DNA of 64,000 bases from Diploptera punctata (GCA_030220185.1 JASPKZ010001601.1:1258938-1322937); one strand, 5' to 3'; numbered from the stretch's first letter, positions 21,975 through 33,052 are shown. Program-made: numbers and translations. Notes: generated by a model from the sequence alone, not told the origin.

Positions 21975-22235
21975 TCTAATTCACTGGCGCTATCGAACCC
22001 TTAGGTTCATGGATGCGAGGACTTAAGCTATCCATACATCCCTATCCTGAGCCAATATTTTCCAATCAACTCCTGTATAATCTACTTCCCTCAAATCATA
22101 GTTAATGTTATTCTCCCACCTCATTCTTGGTCTACCGACTGAGTGTTTTTCTTCTGGTTTTCCTACAAGAAGCTTCCATGCACGTCTTTCATTCCCCCTT
22201 TCGTGTCACATGTCCTGCCCATCACAGTAGACCAA
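21975..22235 (-). pseudogene. LINE-A 3'-end fragment
   Basis: Starts TTCACTGGCGCTATCGAACC and keeps the WENNINYDLRE and RPxxKLLVG coding stretch in degraded form. It ends after CATGTCCTGCCCATCACAG. Confidence 0.8.
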
Positions 22236-23540
22236 GTACTGTATGTCGTATTTGGAGAAACAAGATGTTAAAATGAATTAATCCACAAATAATTGTAGAG
22301 TATTTCAAACTCTCTTTGCAATTACAATTATTTTTAATCCTGTACATTACACATATGAACGTGATGAAATGTAGTTAGAATTATTTTAACATTAGTTTTT
22401 CCATGAAATTTGCCCGAGCACAGTGTGGTATGCTTGTGCTTTGGATAATCAAATTATCAATTCTATTCGTAATACACAGGGGCTTTATCTATATTTTTGA
22501 CGCCTGTCTGTCAGAATTATTTTGTACGATCAAAAAATATGCTCCACACCATATGATGTTGTGGGAGCAAACATGTACCGCGCTATATGTGATAGTTTGA
22601 TGTAAGTGAAAATAATATTGGCCTTACCTACAAGAACCTTACTAATTTCATAAACTGTGGAGTAACACCTTATTTCCCAGCACAACTTCAAGTTTAGCAG
22701 CAGCAGTCTTCCCTACATTTAAATTCTGTAATCCATTCACAAAATAAGGACTGTCCTTAGGTAGTAAAAAGGAACAGAAAGAGTAGGTGGTTATTATTCT
22801 AACATTGTTGTTCTACTTATTCATGTTTTTGTCACAGATTAGGAAATTCCTGTTTTTGTTCTGTAGTTTCGGACAAACGCCTCCACTTGGTCATTCCATG
22901 TCTACTTTTTTTTTCAATATTTTCTTTTATCAAATCTATTTATCTTGTTCCAGATGGATACTGAGGAATTTTCGCCTGTCTACCATATTACATTGTCAAA
23001 GAATTAAAAAACTACAGTCACTTCAAAAATGTTTTTAACCAATTAGTATAAATTTTATTTAAAAAAATTGAAAGTTGAAAAATATGAAGGAATATTACAT
23101 TTTTACTAGAATATGAAAATTTCGCCAAAATATTATGAAATACGAAAAAATATGTAGGTCTTATTTATTCTACAGATCATAAAAGTAAAGATACTTAGTC
23201 TCAGCGCTTAGTTTAAAATATGAAATTTCATAAAATTCCTCGCTCTAATCATGACATTGCAAATCCCGGTGTTAGCGTCTCTGTCGTACTACACTACTTT
23301 TTTTCTACCTTTTTAATTCTCTCCACTTTCTCCTCATCGCATCTCGTGTCCTTATTCACGCTGATTTGAATATGTTCATTAACGCAGCGATGCAAATATT
23401 CTCCTCGGAGCGATCAGAATGCAATATTCATAACATGTCAGTTTCATTTTATCACAACACCACATTCAGCACAAAAATACAAATAATTAATAGAACATTG
23501 TGGTTTAGGTTTCTGTTGCACTTAGTTATATACATTTAAA
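22236..23540. other. No gene or element recognised
   Basis: About 1.3 kb of AT-rich sequence. Frames at 22403 and 22787 are short and hydrophobic without domain or conserved context. Confidence 0.4.
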
Positions 23541-23560
23541 ATGACTATTAAACTCATGCC

Positions 23561-24378
23561 TTAGTACTATTGGCCGATAGCGAGGAGATACTAAAGGCCA
23601 ACGCGCACATGCTACTGAGTAACACTAAGAAATTGGGACTGGAAGTAAATATCAATAAAACTAAATATATGGTCACACAAAGAAATACATTATATAATGG
23701 AAATGAACAGTTAATGACAAATGAGGGAAATTTTGAGGAAGTGGCTGAATTCAAATACCTAGGAACAATAATCACAAACAGGAATGAGATGCACAAGGAA
23801 ATTAAACATAGGCTCAATTCTGGAAATGCGTGCTATTCTGCATTACAGAGACTCTTGATGTCCCAACTCCTTTTCAAAAAACGTTAAACTGAAAATATAT
23901 AAAACTATTATTCTACCAGTTATATTATATGGGTGCGAAACATGGACTCTTACTTTAAGGGAGGAAAGGAGATTACGAGTATTTGGGAATAAAGTGTTTA
24001 GGACAATTTTTGGACCAAAGAGAGATGAACAGACAAGTGAATGGAGGAGACTACAAAACAATGAACTACATGGTCTTTATAGGAAGCCAGATATAATAAC
24101 AGTTAAGTCTCGTAGACTGCGATGGGCAGGACATGTGTTACGAATGGGGAATGAAAGACATGCATGGAAGCTTCTTGTAGGAAAACCAGGGGGAAAACGC
24201 CCATTTGGTAGACCAATAATGAGGTGGGAGAATAACATTAACTATGTTTTGAGGGAAGTAGATTATACAGGGGATGATTGGAAAACATTGGCTCAGGATA
24301 GGGATGTATAGAGAGCTTATGTCCCCGCGGCCATGAACCTATGGGTTCTATAGTGCCAGTGAGTTAGTTAGTTAGTTA
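23561..24378 (+). pseudogene. LINE-A insertion in Rep-A
   Basis: Coding runs from LLADSEEILKANAHML (just after the RT YADD motif) through KKLGLEVNINKTKYMVT and EVAEFKYLGTIITNRNEM. A one-base shift near 23876 leads into the C-terminus, and the copy ends CCAGTGAG(TTAG)n. AACTCATGCC at 23551-23560 and AAGTTATGCC at 24382-24391 are an imperfect target duplication within Rep-A. Confidence 0.88.
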
Positions 24379-24390
24379 TTGAAGTTATGC

Positions 24391-25070
24391 CCCAAATTGC
24401 AGCCAATGACCAATCGCATTTTAATTAATTTTGGTTTACAACCAATCACAGTCTCGTTTCACCTGGAATTATCAAATATTCTTCTTCTTAAAAATAATTT
24501 GTAGGATTTTCATCCTGTTTATTTCCAAAATTACTCCTCGGAGGAAGACGGATGGGGTTCGTTAGTCCTGCAAGACAACCCATCTAGGAGAGACAACTCC
24601 GAAATAAAACGGGGCCAAGGCTGAGCTCTTGAGCTGGCTGAAGGCAGTCGGCCTAGGGAGGAAACCCCGAATAATAAACCCGCCATGAAAACGGACTAGC
24701 AACCCACTTCAAGGTGTATCTTATACATTGCTCGCAGTCCCTAGGATCAAGCCTCGGTTGAAAGACGGAATTTATCAAATAAGTTTATTGTATTAAAGAA
24801 AGATCCTCCTTTTAACATTTTGAATAGTTGAACATTTTGCAGTGCTGACTCTCTGAGAAATACGGCTACCAGATTGTATATATAGTGTACGAATGTAAAC
24901 AAATATTGCTTGCAGGATATACGTAATATAAAAACATTCGTAGTAATTGATTATACCACAATAAAAAGAAACCACTGTTTGCACTTTTTTAAATGTATTA
25001 TTTACGTTACAGAAAAGTATAATTTACATCATACGACATCAGAAATTAATTAATAACCTATAATGAACAC
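24391..25070 (+). repeat. Rep-A copy carrying two insertions
   Basis: Rep-A begins at 23541, is cut by LINE-A at 23561-24378, resumes with CAAATTGCAGCCAATGACC, is cut again by a SINE-like element at 24478-24768, and finishes with CAGATTGTATATATAGTGTA and CGTAGTAATTGATTATACCA. Confidence 0.75.
24478..24768 (-). repeat. SINE-like 291-bp element with (GAA)n tail
   Basis: Inserted in Rep-A with the duplication AATTATCAAAT / AATTTATCAAAT (24467-24477 and 24769-24780). On the minus strand it starts CCGTCTTTCAACCGAGGCTT and ends with AATTATTTTTAAGAAGAAGA. No convincing tRNA A/B boxes, so its origin is unknown. The duplication and the tail show retroposition. Confidence 0.75.
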
Positions 25071-25300
25071 AGAAATAGGACAGCAACTAAAAGTAGATTA
25101 ATTAAACACAATAATAGAGAAATACAGGAAAGAACTGGAAAGAACACTTGGCAAGGATGATAGAGAATAGAATACCAAAAGCAGCATACAGCTATTCATC
25201 ACGAGGAAGAAGAAGTTTGGGAACACCAAAGAAAAGATGAAAAGAGCAGCAATTTGGAGCCGGAACAGGCTAGTAAATAAGGATATACTGTGAAGAAGAA
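25070..25300 (+). pseudogene. LINE-C-like 3'-end fragment
   Basis: GGAGCCGGAACAGGCTAGTA with a GAAGAAG tail and AACTGGAAAGAACACTTGGC match, inverted, the 34795-35405 remnant. The coding sense is a degraded RT C-terminus. Confidence 0.7.
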
Positions 25301-26149
25301 GTCTCCATCAGCAAAAAAAAAAAAAAAAAAAAAAAAATGGCAATAAAGCATAAACCTGTCATTTTATGGGGTTACAAACTATATCTATCTATCTTCGGGT
25401 TTTTACAGCTGCTGCCGTCTTCCCGTGCCAAACCTCCAAAGCCTACGATCTTGGGTGGGTTAGAAACTGACATTTTAATATTAAATGAAAAAAAAAGTAT
25501 AATATATGCACCATATGCACATATTAGTGAAATATGTGCTAATCCCTTGAATATGCAGTTATATGCACTATACAATTTTGCCAATTGATTCCAAATGGCA
25601 TGAAACGCATTTTCCTGTTGCATGCATATGTTTATCTTTGAAGGAATAAAACATGCAAATATGCAGAATTCCTCTCTCTAGTCATTAGCAATGCAATTCA
25701 AAGCTGGTCATGAAAAGACCGATTGTTTAATTAGGACAATTATTATTCTGACATTATTTTACACATCATGTATGTACTTCCCTTCGACGGAAGCTATACC
25801 AGCTCTGAAAGATAAAATCTGATTTTGATTTGAACGCCGACCTCGGATGCTGAAGCGCGTAGAAGCCATTATACATCGGAAGACTTTTTCAGCAAAAACA
25901 AATTCAACATATAGTTCAGATAATAATTTATTGAGGAAATCGCACGAACGTGTTCTAGAATGAACTTTTTCCCTTCTTTTTTACATGTGTTTGGCATAAA
26001 AACATAGAAACGTGCTAAAAATAAGATTGTCAGACTTTTCAGTTATTTAGGATTTGAAATAAAGTATAGCTTATTAATACCATCGAGTTCTTCATCCTCT
26101 AAACATTTGATGGCGTATTTTTTACTAGAGCAGCCATCAAATCTTTAGT
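25301..26149. other. Poly-A tract and unassigned sequence
   Basis: A run of about 24 A at 25313-25337, then AT-rich DNA. The overlapping sense and antisense frames at 25337-25623 have no recognisable domain. Confidence 0.4.
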
Positions 26150-26753
26150 GGATGAAGAAGGCCTACAACTCAATGGTATTAATAAGCTGTTAGTTTATGC
26201 TGATGATGTAGTACTATTGGCCGATAGCGAGGAGATACTAAAGGACAACACGCACACACTATTGAGTAACACTAAGAAATTAGGACTGGAAGTAAATATC
26301 AATAAAACTAAATATATGATCACACGTAGAAATACATTATATAATGGAAATTGACAGTTAATGACAAATGAGGGAAACTTTGAGGAAGTAGTGGCTAAAT
26401 TCAAATACCTAGGAACAATAATTACAAATAGGATTGAGATGCACAAATAAATTAAACATAGGCTCAACTCTGGAAATGCGTGATATTATGCATTACTGAG
26501 ACTCTTGATGTCCCAACTCCTTTCAAGAAAAGTTAAATTGAAGATATATAAAACTATTATTCTACCAGTTATATTATATGGGTGCGAAACGTGGACTCTT
26601 ACTTTAAGAGTGGAAAGGAGATTACGAGTACTTGAGAATAGAGTTTATAAGAATTTTTTTGGATCAAAGAGAAATGAACAGACAGGTGAATGGAGAAGAC
26701 TACATAACAGTGAACTACACGATCTTTATAGTAAGCCAAATATAATAAGAACT

Positions 26754-26844
26754 GATCCATAGAAGACAACCAGACCACGGCCTATAAGCCCGGAAGACGA
26801 ACCAAATATGGATCAAGACGCCGGCCGTGAGAGCCTACAATTAT
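26754..26844 (+). mobile_element. Penelope-like terminal fragment, 91 bp
   Basis: GATCCATAGAAGACAACCAG through GCCGGCCGTGAGAGCC, flanked by the 14-bp duplication ATATAATAAGAACT (26740-26753 and 26845-26858). The same sequence forms the arm end and extension of the palindromic element at 43934-44233, so this is a severely truncated insertion of that family. Confidence 0.85.
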
Positions 26845-27187
26845 ATATAATAAGAACTGTTAAGACTCATGGACTGCGATGAGCAGGACATGTGGCACGA
26901 ATGGGGAATGAAAGACATGCGTGGAAGCTTCTTGTAGTTAAACCAGGAGGAAAACGCCCAGAAAAGTTAAATTGAAGATATATAAAACTATTATTCTACC
27001 AGTTATATTATATGGGTGCGAAACGAGGACTCTTACTTTAAGAGTGGAAAGGAGATTACGAGTACTTGAGAATAGAGTTTATAAGAAATTTTTTGGATCA
27101 AAGAGAAATGAACAGACAGGTGAATGGAGAAGACTACTTAACAGTGAACTACACGATCTTTATAGTAAGCCAAATATAATAAGAACT

Positions 27188-27278
27188 GATCCATAGAAGA
27201 CAACCAGACCACGGCCTATAAGCCCGGAAGACGAACCAAATATGGATCAAGACGCCGGCCGTGAGAGCCTACAATTAT
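27188..27278 (+). mobile_element. Second copy of the Penelope-like fragment
   Basis: Identical in position within the duplicated LINE block. It arose by the 434-bp duplication, not by a separate insertion. Confidence 0.85.
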
Positions 27279-27559
27279 ATATAATAAGAACTGTTAAGAC
27301 TCATGGACTGCGATGAGCAGGACATGTGGCACGAATGGGGAATGAGAGACATGCGTGGAAGCTTCTTGTAGTTAAACCAGGAGGAAAACGCCCAGTTGGT
27401 AGAGCAAGAATGAGGTGGGAGAATAACATTAACTATGATTTGAGAGGAGTAGATTTTACAAGGAATGATTGGTAAATATTAGCTCAGGATAGGGATGTAT
27501 GGAGAGCTTATGTCCGCGCGGCCATGAACCTACGGGTTCGATAGTGCCAGTGAGTTAGT

Positions 27560-27955
27560 TAAGATATAGCTTATAGTGTGAGTAGCGGATATTCTGAATA
27601 TCGAAAATATCAATAACATTGGTGATGATGAAGTTATCGTTTTATTAGAGGGAACATTTTGGTACGTATAGAAAGTTGTTTATGTTGGTCTTCCTTTTCA
27701 ACCCTCAAACGTTATACACGACCTGTTGTAGCACCCCATTGTGAACTACAAATTAATCAACTCAACAAGAATATATCATGCACTAACATCAAACGATTTT
27801 TAAGTAATTGATTTCTGTTCTCTGCATGACCGATTCATTGATTTTCATTACAATCGACTAATGGCATTTCATTGCAGTCATTTTTCGTGAAATTTATATT
27901 GTTTATGTGTCTAGATTTATCACAAGTGTGTAATGAAAACAAATTTTACAAACCG
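27560..27955. other. No feature recognised
   Basis: AT-rich spacer without recognisable element ends. Confidence 0.4.
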
Positions 27956-27957
27956 TT

Positions 27958-28640
27958 GTATTATCATCATCATCCGGTATCATGGCAACTGCCGCCGTCT
28001 TCCGGAAACCAAACACCATTCCTCTCTGTCCATCTATTGATCTTGCCCCATTCCTCTGATATTCATAACTGCTTGTACCCCTTCTATCCAAGTTTTCTTC
28101 GGTCTTCCTCTCTTCCTCCTTTTCATTGGGATCCATTCCATAACCATTTTTGGCAATCTTTGCTCTGGAATTCTTTTGACATGGCCATACCACTGTAATC
28201 TTTTCTTTTCTATAATATCTATGATGTCCCGGCTCCTCTTGTACACCCATAATTTCCCTTATTTCTTTATTTCGTATTCTATCCATTCTAGATTTTCCAG
28301 CTGATCTTCTTAAAACATCCATTTCTGTACTTAAAATTCTTTTCATTCCCCAGGCAGGAATTTGCCAGACTTCAGCACCATATGTTAAAATTTTTCTTGA
28401 TTGCCGGCAGAAATAGATGCCCCTACGCCTGTTTCAGCCTTACTGCATTCATCAACTCTTGCGCTCTGAACTATGGTTTGATATATTTGTAATTTTCTAT
28501 TTTTTGTAATATTTTTGCTCCACCAAACAGAGTTTAAAGCATTTATTGCTTGTTTTGTTTGTGCGATTCTATTTTTAATTTCCACTGTGTTATCGCCTGA
28601 ATGGTCTAATTTTGTTCCTAAATAAGTTGTATTAAATGAT
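27958..28640 (-). pseudogene. LINE-D reverse transcriptase C-terminus
   Basis: On the minus strand: KNRKLQIYQTIVQS, LTYGAEVWQIPAWGMKRILS, RRSAGKSRMDRIRNKEIREI, then after a shift KRLQWYGHVKRIPEQRLPKM and RRKRGRPKKTWIEGV. This is a distinct family from LINE-A. A foreign stretch of about 65 bp, not matching the RT pattern, separates TIVQS from LTYGAEVW (28390-28455). The 3' tail is (GAT)n at 27961-27973. Confidence 0.85.
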
Positions 28641-28855
28641 GCAATAATTTACTAATTATGTCATTACGGTGCACCATACATAAAAACTGTTCCTAGATTC
28701 TGTAAACAAGTCAATTTTACTGGTAACTGGTTGTAAATAAATGTAATAATTTAATTGAAAATTAATAATTAATTGATAAAATTTAAATTTAATAATGTTG
28801 CCTCTGTGATGCGTAAGGAAAATGTTTCTAGAACCGTGAAAAAATATGTTCGTTA

Positions 28856-29592
28856 CTTACTTACTTACTCACTGGCACTATCGAACCCGTAGGTTCATGG
28901 CCGCACGGACATAAGCTCTCCATACATCCCTATCCTGAGCTAACGCTTTCCAATCATTCCCTGTATAATCTACTTCCCTCAAATCATAGTTAATGTTATT
29001 CTCCCACCTCATTCTTGGTCTACCAACTGGGAGTTTTCCCTCTGGCTTTCCTACAAGAAGCTTCCATGCAAGTATTTCATTTCCCATACGCGCAACATGT
29101 CCTGCCCGACGCAGTCGTATATCTGGCTTCCTATAAAGACCATTAGTTCATTGTTATGTAGTCTTCTCCGTTCATCTGTCTGTTCATCTCTCTTTGGACA
29201 AAAATTTTCCTCAGGACTTTATTCTAAAATACTCGTAATCTCCTTTCCTCTCTTAAAGTAAGAGTCCATGTTTCGCATCTATATAATATAACAGGTAGAA
29301 TAATAGATTTATATATTTTCAGTTTAACGTTTTTTGAAAGGAGTTGGGACATCAAGAGTCTCTGCAATGCATAATAGCACGCATTTACAGAATTGAGCCT
29401 GTTTAATTTCTTTGTGTATCTCATTCCTATATTGTGATCATTGTACCTAAGTATTTGAATTCAGCCACTTCCTCAAAATTTCCCTCATTTGTCATTAGCT
29501 GTCCATTTCCATTATATAATGAATGTCTACGTGTGACCATATATTTAGTTTTATTGATATTTACTTCTAGTCCTAATTTCTTAGTGTTAGTC
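28856..29592 (-). pseudogene. LINE-A insertion with 13-bp duplication
   Basis: From KKLGLEVNINKTKYMVTRRH through FEEVAEFKYLGTM and LYRCETWTLTLREERRLRVF to RPRMRWENNINYDLREVDYT. A small deletion near 29110 removes the start of the LRWAGHV block. AATATGTTCGTTA at 28843-28855 and 29593-29605 is the target duplication. Confidence 0.92.
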
Positions 29593-29699
29593 AATATGTT
29601 CGTTATTAAATGTAATTTTAATATGTAAAAATGATTATAAAAACCCCTCAATAAAAACTGCAGTTAAAATAGGCCTAAATACTATTAAATATTAAGTCT

Positions 29700-30246
29700 G
29701 AATGAGTTAAATAAAATAAGAAATGCGCACAACGTGCAAAGAAGATAGTTCTGAGTCACTGCAGAGTTTCAACAACGATTCTGATCTCATCCTACAGTTT
29801 AACACATGACATTTCTCTCACTGTTCGCCACATCTATATTTCCCAATATAAATAAAATAAGAAATGCGCACAACGTGCAAAGAAGATAGTTCTGAGTCAC
29901 TGCAGAGTTTCAACAACGATTCTGATCTCATCCTACAGTTTAACACATGACATTTCTCTCACTGTTCGCCACATCTATATTTCCCAATATAAATAAAATA
30001 AGAAATGCGCACAACGTGCAAAGAAGATAGTTCTGAGTCACTGCAGAGTTTCAACAACGATTCTGATCTCATCCTACAGTTTAACACATGATATTTCTCG
30101 CACTGTTCGCCACATCTATATTTCCCAATATAAATAAAATAAGAAATGCGCACAACGTGCAAAGAAGATAGTTCTGAGTCACTGCAGAGTTTCAACAACG
30201 ATTCTGATCTCATCCTACAGTTTAACACATGACATTTCTCTCACTG
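29700..30246 (+). repeat. 141-bp tandem array, left part (about 3.9 units)
   Basis: AAATGCGCACAACGTGC recurs at 29721, 29862, 30003 and 30144, always 141 bp apart and nearly identical. The array is interrupted by the palindromic insertion at 30247-30865 and resumes at 30866-31030 for about one more unit. Confidence 0.96.
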
Positions 30247-30865
30247 ATGTTGAGTGATTCCGGGTTCTGTGGCCGTGGTCCATAGTTGGTGTTGATACCA
30301 GACGTTTCGCCCTCAACTGCGGAGGGCATCTTCAGTGGCGAGTGCTTCTAGGCGTGTTTCCTGGTCGGAAGCTCTACTTAGAGTGAACGCTGCGGGTGTT
30401 GTATTGATACTAGTGGTGGGAGCAGGGTGAGCGGGCGTGGCTCTTGCTGATTGGCTAATGGTCGTCTCCTTGTTGTCCCTAGTGTTGATGCATTTATTTT
30501 CTAGTGTACGGTACCAGGCCTTAGACAGTTTAATACCTTCCTCTTTAAACTGTCTAAGGCCTGGTACCGTACACTAGAAAATAAATGCATCAACACTAGG
30601 GACAACAAGGAGACGACCATTAGCCAATCAGCAAGAGCCACGCCCGCTCACCCTGCTCCCACCACTAGTATCAATACAACACCCGCAGCGTTCACTCTAA
30701 GTAGAGCTTCCGACCAGGAAACACGCCTAGAAGCACTCGCCACTGAAGATGCCCTCCGCAGTTGAGGGCGAAACGTCTGGTATCAACACCAACTATGGAC
30801 CACGGCCACAGAACCCGGAATCACTCAACATCATGATTACCGGCCGTGAAAGCCTGCATTCAACT
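30247..30865. mobile_element. Penelope-like palindrome: 285-bp arms, 15-bp loop, 34-bp extension
   Basis: The arms 30247-30531 and 30547-30831 are reverse complements with no difference I can see. The loop is AATACCTTCCTCTTT. On the right only, a further 34 bp (30832-30865) ends GAAAGCCTGCATTCAACT. ATTTCTCTCACTG flanks the whole at 30234-30246 and 30866-30878, a 13-bp target duplication inside the tandem unit. One-sided 34-bp extensions and inverted terminal repeats are known from Penelope elements (family knowledge). The right arm carries the PLE-type words GCGAAACGTCTGG and GACCACGGCCACAGAACCCG. No protein is encoded. Confidence 0.85.
30743..30777 (+). ncRNA. Hammerhead-ribozyme-like motif in the palindrome arm
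   Basis: CTGAAGA (30743-30749), stem GCCCTC/GAGGGC (30751-30756 with 30764-30769), GAAAC (30770-30774) and GTC (30775-30777). CCA before the core can pair with TGG after GTC as helix I. Position 4 of the CUGAUGA box is A rather than U. Helix III is almost absent, as described for ribozymes of Penelope-like elements. A mirror copy lies on the minus strand at about 30301-30335. Cleavage activity is untested. Confidence 0.55.
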
Positions 30866-31030
30866 ATTTCTCTCACTGTTCGCCACATCTATATTTCCCA
30901 ATATAAATAAAATAAGAAATGCGCACAACGTGCAAAGAAGATAGTTCTGAGTCACTGCAGAGTTTCAACAACGATTCTGATCTCATCCTACAGTTTAACA
31001 CATGATATTTCTCGCACTGTTCGCCACATC
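30866..31030 (+). repeat. 141-bp tandem array, right part
   Basis: Starts with the repeated target ATTTCTCTCACTG, then one full unit (AAATGCGCACAACG at 30917) and the start of another. It ends at GTTCGCCACATC, after which the sequence changes to TTGCACACACGCAGTCTGGG. Confidence 0.93.
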
Positions 31031-31192
31031 TTGCACACACGCAGTCTGGGCCGGGCTCGTTCATTCTTTTTTTTTTAATCTTTCAGATTTGTTTGTAATT
31101 TAAATGTTTTGTATCGTTTTTACATTAACAATTTTTCACATACTTTTAAAATAACTTAAATTCAAATGATTATAACCTAATTACTTAGTTCC

Positions 31193-31655
31193 TTACTCAC
31201 TGGCACTATTTAACCCGTAGCTTCATGACCTCGCGCACATAAGCTCTCCATACATCCCTATCCTGAGGTGTTTTCCAATCATCCCCTGTATAATCTGCTT
31301 CCCTGAAATCATAGTTAATGTTATTCTACCACCTCATTCTTGGTCTACCAACTGGGCATTTTCCTTCTGGTTTTCCTACAAGTAGCTTCCACGCACGTAT
31401 TTCATTCCCCATACGTGCAACATGTCCTGTCCATCGCAGTGTAGGGGACTTAACTATTTTTATTATATCTGGCTTCCTATAAAGACCATGTAGTTCACTG
31501 TTATGTAGTCTTCTCCATTCACCTGTCTGTTCATCTCTCTTTGGTCAAAATATTTCGTAAGTACTTTATTCTCAAATCTCGTAATCTCCTTTCCTCCCTT
31601 AAAGTAAGAGTCCATGTTTCGCATCCATATAATATAACTGGTAGAATAACAGTTT
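31193..31655 (-). pseudogene. LINE-A 3'-end copy
   Basis: Starts CTCACTGGCACTATTTAACC and runs through the WENNIN..., ELHGLYRKPDI- and CETWTLTLRE-encoding stretch with indels (for example loss of a base in GTCAAAATATTTCG). It is non-functional. Confidence 0.85.
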
Positions 31656-31849
31656 TATAATTATAAAAAATAATAGTAAAATCAGGTCTGAAATGATAGA
31701 GTTATTTCACGATGTTTGGGCATACATTATACACAGGTTTTTTTATTTATGATTTTCGGTGCATTTTTGTTTGTCTGGTTTTATAATATTTAAATATATA
31801 TATTATAGTAGTAATATACCCTTTCCGCCTCTCATTGTGACCCGGGAAT

Positions 31850-32210
31850 CCTCCTCCTATAGGGAAGTATCTTAACCATGCTAATTTAGTTCGCTTTTTA
31901 TTGTATCGATGTCAGTGAGTGGCACGGGGTCAGCGTTCCGCTTTAAGGAGACCTGTGGTAGAAACAATATATTACTAGGATGGATAAACGTGCGCTAAAA
32001 ATTTACAGAGGCCTCTTTATTCAGGGCTGTGGTTCTCTTACTAGTCTGAAAATCTTCGGATTCGAGACCGACGGCTTAAAGTCCCTCCGGAGGAATTGTC
32101 CTTCGGATTATTCCATCCTAAAAACATCTGTCGACCCCGGCCGGGTTTGTACCCGCGACCCTCGGAACTTGAGGCAAGGAGCTTAACCACTAGTGCACCG
32201 CAGCTGGCTA
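31850..32210 (-). repeat. SINE-2 copy, diverged
   Basis: The minus strand starts GGTGCACTAGTGGTTAAGCT and has B-box-like GGTACAAACCC, then CCTCCGGAGGGACTTTAAGC and the TGACATCGATAC region, in the order seen in the 6167 copy. The 3' end near 31850 is degenerate. Confidence 0.8.
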
Positions 32211-32214
32211 CATT

Positions 32215-32790
32215 TTATAAAGTTAATAACACTGGTCAACATGATTTGTGTCTCATGAGTACCAATGGTTGTACTTAATGCAGTTTTTTATAGTGTTTTC
32301 AAATATGTATTCGGAATTTCTCCATCACCCACAGTTTTTTTTTATTTCAATTTCAATTAATGGATTTAAATAACTATTTTTTTAATGAACGTTTTTTTTT
32401 TCGTCTATTTATCATCTTGGCGCAGTGAGCGATGAGCACGGGGAACACTTTCATCAGGAGATTTCAGCTGGAAAAGAGATATCAAGGCAAATGGAATCCT
32501 AATATGCTGGCCGATTATTGTTGGACCATCAAGATAGATGCTCCACAGACGGAATATGGCAGAAAATCGTCATTTCTTACTTTCTAGGTGAGTCCGAATG
32601 TTCGAATATTGTGTAGTTAGGAATGTAGAAAATATTAAAGTGTTTGAAATTATAAATGCCTGTCTCTCGGAAACGTTGCGTGATGAAGAAGAACAGATAT
32701 CATATTTGAATTCAGGAGAAAAAAATACTATCAGAATCACATATTTTTCTTTCTGAGACAAAAAAAGTTTATTTTTTGTTGCTCTGTGTT
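32215..32790 (+). repeat. Block X, copy 1 (duplicate of 44765-45300)
   Basis: Shares with 44765-45300 an ordered, near-identical ~540 bp: GTTTTCAAATATGTATTCGG, AGAGATATCAAGGCAAATGG and AAATATTAAAGTGTTTGAAA. The middle could encode a short tail, KRYQGKWNPNMLADYC, ending at TTTCTAG. In this copy the upstream context (ATCATCTTGGCGCAGTGAGC) differs. Unknown mobile-element-linked sequence. Confidence 0.8.
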
Positions 32791-33052
32791 ATTAAATTAT
32801 GATAGAAGACAAGCAGCAATCGGAATTTAAGGCTGGAAGTTTTCAAACGCGAGTGTCCCCAGTTTCCAGGTCTCGTAGTTAATATTCTTGTTTACCGAGC
32901 AGCGGGTTAAATACGCCTTGGACATGCAGATTTTCCTCTGAAGAGAACTACCTACATTCAGTCATGCTGTGGGCGTGTGAGAACGTCTTTGCCTGCGATG
33001 CCTATATGTGCAAATAAAGGGGGTTTCAAAAGTCTCAAAGGCTTTTATCATA

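Larger units (their letters stand above)
26526..27393 (+). repeat. 434-bp tandem duplication inside LINE-A
   Basis: 26526-26959 and 26960-27393 are nearly identical; they differ, for example, by CGTGGACT / CGAGGACT and CTACATAACAG / CTACTTAACAG. Both copies contain the same 91-bp Penelope-type insertion. The junction is CGCCCAGAAAAGTT, where sequence after CGCCCA returns to the start of the unit. Confidence 0.95.
26150..27558 (+). pseudogene. LINE-A with RT catalytic box, internally duplicated
   Basis: The copy begins just before LLVYADDVVLLADSEEILKD, so the YADD catalytic motif is present. It continues through KTKYMITRRNTLYNG and ILPVILYGCETWTLTLRVER to RARMRWENNINYDLRG-like coding, ending CGATAGTGCCAGTGAG(TTAG). 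A 434-bp stretch is present twice (see next entry). There are several frame breaks. Confidence 0.9.
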
